Assembly (NCBI GenBank): GCA_015063005.1
Contig: SUTF01000010.1
Span: forward strand, 1 to 46,319
DNA length: 46,319 nucleotides
Source: Methanobrevibacter millerae
GTDB lineage: Archaea > Methanobacteriota > Methanobacteria > Methanobacteriales > Methanobacteriaceae
Direction: 5' to 3'
In this document: positions 43,601-46,319 of the stretch, piece after piece
Numbering within the stretch: position 1 is the stretch's first letter
How the letters are laid out: every line of letters starts with the position of its first letter
Translations under genes and position numbers: made by a program
The notes under the pieces: generated by a model
What the model saw: only the letters and a program-made list of their open reading frames with translations
Told to the model about the DNA's origin: nothing
Databases searched by the model: none

Positions 43601-46319
43601 GCTTGTTATGCCTGACATAAACAAAACATCATTTAAAAACTGCGAGGTTGATTCTGCAACAGTTAACGTGTTAAAATATAATTCATCCGTTATAATTACA
43701 GGCATTAGAGACATAATTTATGGTGAAGATGCAAACATAGAATTTGAGTTTAAAAACAGTACTGCAGTTTTAGTTACAGTGCTTCTGGGCTCTGATGTGA
43801 TATTCAATGAAACCACAAATAAGACTAACATTACCCTTCATGATTTGAAAACTGGATTATATACTATAATAATCAGCACTTTAGAAACTGAACGTTATCA
43901 ATCCAGTAATGCTACTTCAGATTTAAGAGTCAATAGAGCAGGATCTTCATTGACTCTTGAAGCAATAATTGATACCTATTACGGAAAAGATGTAATCATA
44001 AACTTCACTGTTGAAAATAGAACTGTCGTTACTGCTACAATTTATGATATTGATACCGGAAAATATGTTTTCAACGATGTCGTTGAAGGCAATTTATTAA
44101 TCCTAAATAATTTGACTGTAGGTTCATACTCAATATCATTAAATAATCTCATTGATCCAAATTACAATCCTAGCGGAGATTATTCTACATTCAATGTTTT
44201 AAAAGTCAATTCTACAATCAATATGGATGATGAAACAGAATATGTTTATGACAATGTTACAATCAACTATACTGTTGATAATTTAACAGATATCCTGGTT
44301 ACTGTCTTTGATTTGGAAAACGGAGACCTATATAATTTCACAACCACAAACTCAAGTATTAATCTTGATTTAAATGCAGGATTATATCAAATCATATTAG
44401 TTAATATGGAAACCGAAAATGTTTTCTCAAGCGAGGATTCAAAAACAATCATTGTCCTGCCTGCAAACACTTCCGTTAAAATAGATGACATAGGCAATGT
44501 GTATTATGGGGAAGATATTGAAATTTACTTTAACGTAACCAATGCTACAAATGTCACAGTCATAGTAAAAAATGAAAAGAATGTCATTATTTATCAAAAC
44601 AATACAAATGAAAGCTATATATATCTTTCAGATTTAAATGTAGGCAAATATACTGTGGAAATTTATAATTCAGCGACCAATAATTACAAGCCTAGCAATG
44701 ACACAAAAACATTTAACGTATTAAAAGCAGGATCATTTATTGAAATCGAGTATGATAATTTAACAACCTACGGAATACCATTCAGATTGGACTATGATGT
44801 GGAAAATGAAACACTTTTAAACATCCTCATTTATGATTCCAAAGGAAATATCGTTTATGACAAAAATTTCGATGAAATTAGCGAACTTCCAGATGATATG
44901 AGTAATCTGACCGAAGAAGCTTATTTAGGTTACTATTTCTTTATCCATAGAAACTTAACAGCCGGAAAATATACATTTGAATTAAGGAATTTAGACACAT
45001 CCAATGTAATCGGATATATGGTTAACGGCAGTTTTGAAATAATAAAAACCACCTCCGAAGTTGAAGTCTATGTAGAAGACATTGTATACGGTGAAGATTT
45101 AGAAATCTATATCGGCGTTATCAATACCACGACCGTCAATATTATAATTAAAGACGATAAAGGTAGCATTGTTTATAATGATAATATTACCAGTTCCCCA
45201 GTCATAATCAAAAATTGGATTCCGGGCAATTATACTGTTATCGTTACAAACCTTGATACAGAAAACGTTATTGGAAATTCATCATCACAGGACTTCCAAG
45301 TCTTTAAAATCAATTCCACCATCAAATTAAACGACATATCAGACATTTATTATGAAGATAATGTTTCAATTAGTTTTGAAGTCGAAAATAAAACTATTGT
45401 AAATATCAGGATTCAAAATCAGGATGGCGAAGTAGTTTATGACAATAACGTCACATCAGACATGATTCAGGTTCCTAATTTGAATGCTGGAAACTACACA
45501 GTAACTGTTACAAATCTAGAAACCTTCAATATTACCAAAAGCAGCGATTCCAAATCATTCAGAGTTTTAAAAAGAAACATCAATATTTCAGTAACCGTTG
45601 AAAATAACATATATGGTGAGCCAACGGTCGTTAATGTATACTCTGATATTGACGGCACATTCCCTGTTAATATATGCACCCAACAAATATTAGTTAGTGT
45701 AAAAAATGGTCACGGAAAAAACACTACCAAACTTGGTGCGGGAAATTATACTGCTTATGTCAATTATACAAACGACAATTATAATATCAACATGACCAAC
45801 AGTTCATTTATTGTATCTAAAGCAGATATCACTTTGAGCATTGAAGTTTCAGATAAAGAATACGCAGCTGATGTAACAGGCAAAGTATTTGCAAGCGTTG
45901 ACGGCGAATATAGCATTGTCATCGGAGATATTACAAAACTTGTCACTGTTAATAAAGGCGTTGGGGAATTTAATTTTGGTATTTTAAATGTCGGAGATTA
46001 TAATATTTCTGTAATATATTACGGAAATAAGAACTATAACAGCAATTCCAACACAACAACATTCAAAGTAACAGAAACAGGCACTAACTTTAATATAATT
46101 GCCAACAGCACACAAATCACTTACGGTGAAAACATCAAAATAACACAAAAACTCTCTGGTGACGCAACAGGTACCATAACCTACACATACGCCAATGGAA
46201 CCATAATCAAAGTAATCAACGTCAATGAATCATTTGTTTTATCCAACCTTGATGCAGGATCTTATGTAATTTATGGATACTACTCTGGTGATTCCAATTA
46301 CAAATCCGCCAGAGACAGC
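37680..46319 (+). CDS. Giant adhesin-like protein with beta-helix and Ig-like repeats, 3'-truncated by the window edge
   Basis: The frame opens at ATG 37680 and I saw no stop codon up to the window edge, giving at least 2880 codons. The N-terminus is a signal peptide (MKFKRIILISLILCVLSMACVSA, cleavage likely after VSA). A short Asn/Ser-rich linker follows. Then come about five right-handed beta-helix modules with recurring GGAI-type turns (for example NGGAIYMSG), the later four each opened by a cap like SFTALQ-x-LI ... LNLT-x-DY ... INGNG (near 39582, 40574, 41998 and 42727). From about 43,700 to the edge there are tandem Ig-like repeats of about 90 residues, with YGEDI-x-I and a closing G-x-Y-T-V. 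It is predicted to be exported and surface-anchored by a C-terminal segment not in view. The ligand is unknown. Confidence 0.88.
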   Translation, partial: MKFKRIILISLILCVLSMACVSASDNQTSADNLQINDINANVINEEINEYTNDMNIMEGNTSDNGSVISDNLLSSSNSDDKLSAPKEGTRDELNNLIIAAKPGSTITLDKDYIFESDVKSVDITKNIVIDGKGHTIYPGYNPVFNFKHNTPSGKIEIKNIAFVRGIGSAIHFNEESCPFIISNCRFINCSSQIGGAIVGGAKYTSNIINCSFKGCHGMGESKVVRKETFNSASSSAFSNGGAIYMSGPVNVKSCRFEGCSAGNGGAIEAYGNFQIIDCVFVKNYAGRIDSFNSLEHGGAIRIHGGSGALIKGCTFNENHAGHYGGAISSFGNDVRIEDNVFNSNYIGNSIRREGGALFIGSDSKIGDTSIQITRCAFNNNGYNNNNHYCKYGGAIYFQDGIISGTVSYCNFTGNGASKEGGAIYASSDCKFLTFKGCAFTKNQVEKYGGAIYLDSKSSTIVDCAFVEQPNAIYCDNKGCSVKFSAFLNNGNYNVWSTKEINIANNWFGNTMDNRFYDFSKLKGKAVNLNNAENLYLAATSMDKNYHNGQESTVNLNFRYMREEPTSYNKLPPFNNPVISYAVSGVNAAIVSKNLYLANGKSSFKFVADASKTSSSLTVDCYGAKLTLKFKIYPNSFTALQALVDSCQNGVLNLTHNYTRDKSIDGDMTVTISKDLVINGNGFTLDSKNSGGVFFMSSRPNVDINNLNIVNSKSKWGSAIWGYINNMSINNCRFINCSAKFEGGAINLVGKVLTITNSTFINNTADENGGSLIVMGIKTVIKDCIFINSHSGMEGCFIYLHASSRLNLTDSILLTNSTSKYISKPEGESLRWNISANIENNWFGGTNDDILKNYDRINDFKVKSLLYLNVAPSLYDIPMGNTSKISLKFYSYDVNSRRSAALTSFRTMKFNVKLLKEGGRLSSNSIILTNNEGNVVYTSSSNGIMPVEFNYELFSHRIYLNQYGDNSFTALQYLINSSGNVINLTKDYTFSNISDYKLFDGVYINKDLTINGNGHVLSGSGQARIFNIDGHTVVLNNITFIKGKSDDGGAIFASPTSSLSIDSCRFENNTAKNGGAIYLKYFKSIIMESSFFKNNSATATGGAIYYYGDYGNKELFDITGTFINNRAGVDGGAIYEHDIANYHLKGNFTNNTAGRNGGAVCSDSVFVIGTISIDGIFDSNAAAFGGAVYSFNPFGNFTGIYQNNRASQDGGAIYMVRSSVRYGMPNTISGEFYSNTAKGQGSAVCAMNLSDKDVDLHDSIFMKNSGKSTLYSSGYAYLNVHDSIFVENNDDKVLDTSKDYAVDGRLKAYNNWFGHTVDNFDKKPSVGERVILNDWLYVDVDYGKTETDLKSKNNIIFTLKSYDAKKEKVSDYTGNFKLNLSLKSDSGNFSTNSFILDNAPVKVTYVPNDYGENTVVVWANLSKYSHKTYEIKYNVVEHPSDSFYALQYEIDHMKGNVLNLTNNYEFYPESDTPNGIKINKSISINGNGFAIDGKGSSNIFNISADNVVLENISLINGNDINGSAIYAEGNNIIIRNSILLNNTDVVIYATKSLTANYNWWGNTADTFNKKANVSSNVILDNALFATFKANSTVIGAGNNTTVVLNLTNLYNFNTKTNSTHDGLNLFSFDFNAEDGKINKTSDKLNKGLINVSFEVIGPLYAEIYAKYKNVVLKYEFEVVYDDDSFTALYALINKTAPNGILNLEHDYKYYYYDADYIEGIPIDKAITINGKGFNVNGTGESCVFFVSADNVCLRNINIYDSLDAIEWLGDNGLINNITVNNSNSSLNAFGSNMVIRNSNFTRASRYSLYLEGSNNVVDNCRFVDNSGPSIIGLSMNNLTIENSTFKNINSPISGIVEIIDCKDVNISGCIFNNQNNQSIMILEGSTVYLNNNTLSKSDYIYNDGTILSKTYARMNKLNSSYMVGTEILLNSTIYDDNNNIILVDEFYFKIGEEPGKAKLNNTAYEYKWTSTNGTWLVMPDINKTSFKNCEVDSATVNVLKYNSSVIITGIRDIIYGEDANIEFEFKNSTAVLVTVLLGSDVIFNETTNKTNITLHDLKTGLYTIIISTLETERYQSSNATSDLRVNRAGSSLTLEAIIDTYYGKDVIINFTVENRTVVTATIYDIDTGKYVFNDVVEGNLLILNNLTVGSYSISLNNLIDPNYNPSGDYSTFNVLKVNSTINMDDETEYVYDNVTINYTVDNLTDILVTVFDLENGDLYNFTTTNSSINLDLNAGLYQIILVNMETENVFSSEDSKTIIVLPANTSVKIDDIGNVYYGEDIEIYFNVTNATNVTVIVKNEKNVIIYQNNTNESYIYLSDLNVGKYTVEIYNSATNNYKPSNDTKTFNVLKAGSFIEIEYDNLTTYGIPFRLDYDVENETLLNILIYDSKGNIVYDKNFDEISELPDDMSNLTEEAYLGYYFFIHRNLTAGKYTFELRNLDTSNVIGYMVNGSFEIIKTTSEVEVYVEDIVYGEDLEIYIGVINTTTVNIIIKDDKGSIVYNDNITSSPVIIKNWIPGNYTVIVTNLDTENVIGNSSSQDFQVFKINSTIKLNDISDIYYEDNVSISFEVENKTIVNIRIQNQDGEVVYDNNVTSDMIQVPNLNAGNYTVTVTNLETFNITKSSDSKSFRVLKRNINISVTVENNIYGEPTVVNVYSDIDGTFPVNICTQQILVSVKNGHGKNTTKLGAGNYTAYVNYTNDNYNINMTNSSFIVSKADITLSIEVSDKEYAADVTGKVFASVDGEYSIVIGDITKLVTVNKGVGEFNFGILNVGDYNISVIYYGNKNYNSNSNTTTFKVTETGTNFNIIANSTQITYGENIKITQKLSGDATGTITYTYANGTIIKVINVNESFVLSNLDAGSYVIYGYYSGDSNYKSARDS

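Noticed and set aside
39400..46319. Minus-strand open frames in the adhesin region
   Set aside because: They are short, low-complexity mirrors of the long plus-strand coding frame, with no ribosome binding sites.

Overview
The window is AT-rich archaeal DNA. It carries a pelota gene, an archaeal Cdc48, transcription factor E, Spt5 next to SecE, the L11-L1-L10-L12 (P-stalk) ribosomal block, a methanogenesis marker 8 protein, and a MraY-like/MurG-like pair of the kind used for pseudomurein. Together with very large repeat-rich surface proteins at both ends, this points to a pseudomurein-walled methanogen of the order Methanobacteriales, most likely a gut Methanobrevibacter. The species cannot be fixed from the sequence alone.

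Layout. (1) 1-4262: the 3' end of a DUF11-repeat adhesin-like gene with a recently duplicated 990-bp unit. (2) 4552-9303, plus strand: GlmU-like enzyme, gamma-class carbonic anhydrase, HisC, a radical-SAM activase and an ASCH-TPR fusion protein, tightly packed. (3) 9448-18209, minus strand: GlmM; an apparently autoregulated tetR-GNAT-flavoprotein operon with twin operators; an OB-fold membrane protein; a multi-zinc-site acidic protein; thiC-DNA ligase; methanogenesis marker 8; and a 53-residue His/Gly-rich protein. (4) 18418-23000: a DEDDh exonuclease that seems to start at ATT, Cdc48, and prephenate dehydrogenase divergent from pelota. (5) 24106-27414: MraY-like and MurG-like genes, convergent with a disulfide oxidoreductase. 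(6) 27497-32472: hypC, an ACT regulator, tRNA-Ile(GAT), a MIP18-family protein, an ArcS-like C-terminal half, an HD protein, tfe, a CofE-like protein and a lone pyruvate-kinase C-terminal domain. (7) 32597-37420: ftsZ, secE, spt5, rpl11, rpl1, rpl10, rpl12. (8) 37680-46319: the first 2880 codons of a giant secreted beta-helix/Ig-like adhesin that runs off the window.

How the parts fit. GlmM and GlmU make UDP-GlcNAc, and the MraY-like and MurG-like enzymes probably use nucleotide sugars to build the lipid-linked pseudomurein precursor, so cell-wall supply is a recurring theme. The information-processing genes (spt5/secE/ribosomal stalk, tfe, pelota, ligase, Cdc48) form the conserved core, with fast-evolving surface proteins on both flanks. 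The most interesting points are the twin-operator tetR operon, the ATT-start exonuclease, stop codons embedded in hairpins at several gene ends, two RNA structures in front of rpl1, the ASCH-TPR fusion, the degenerate zinc site of TFE, and the modular surface proteins.
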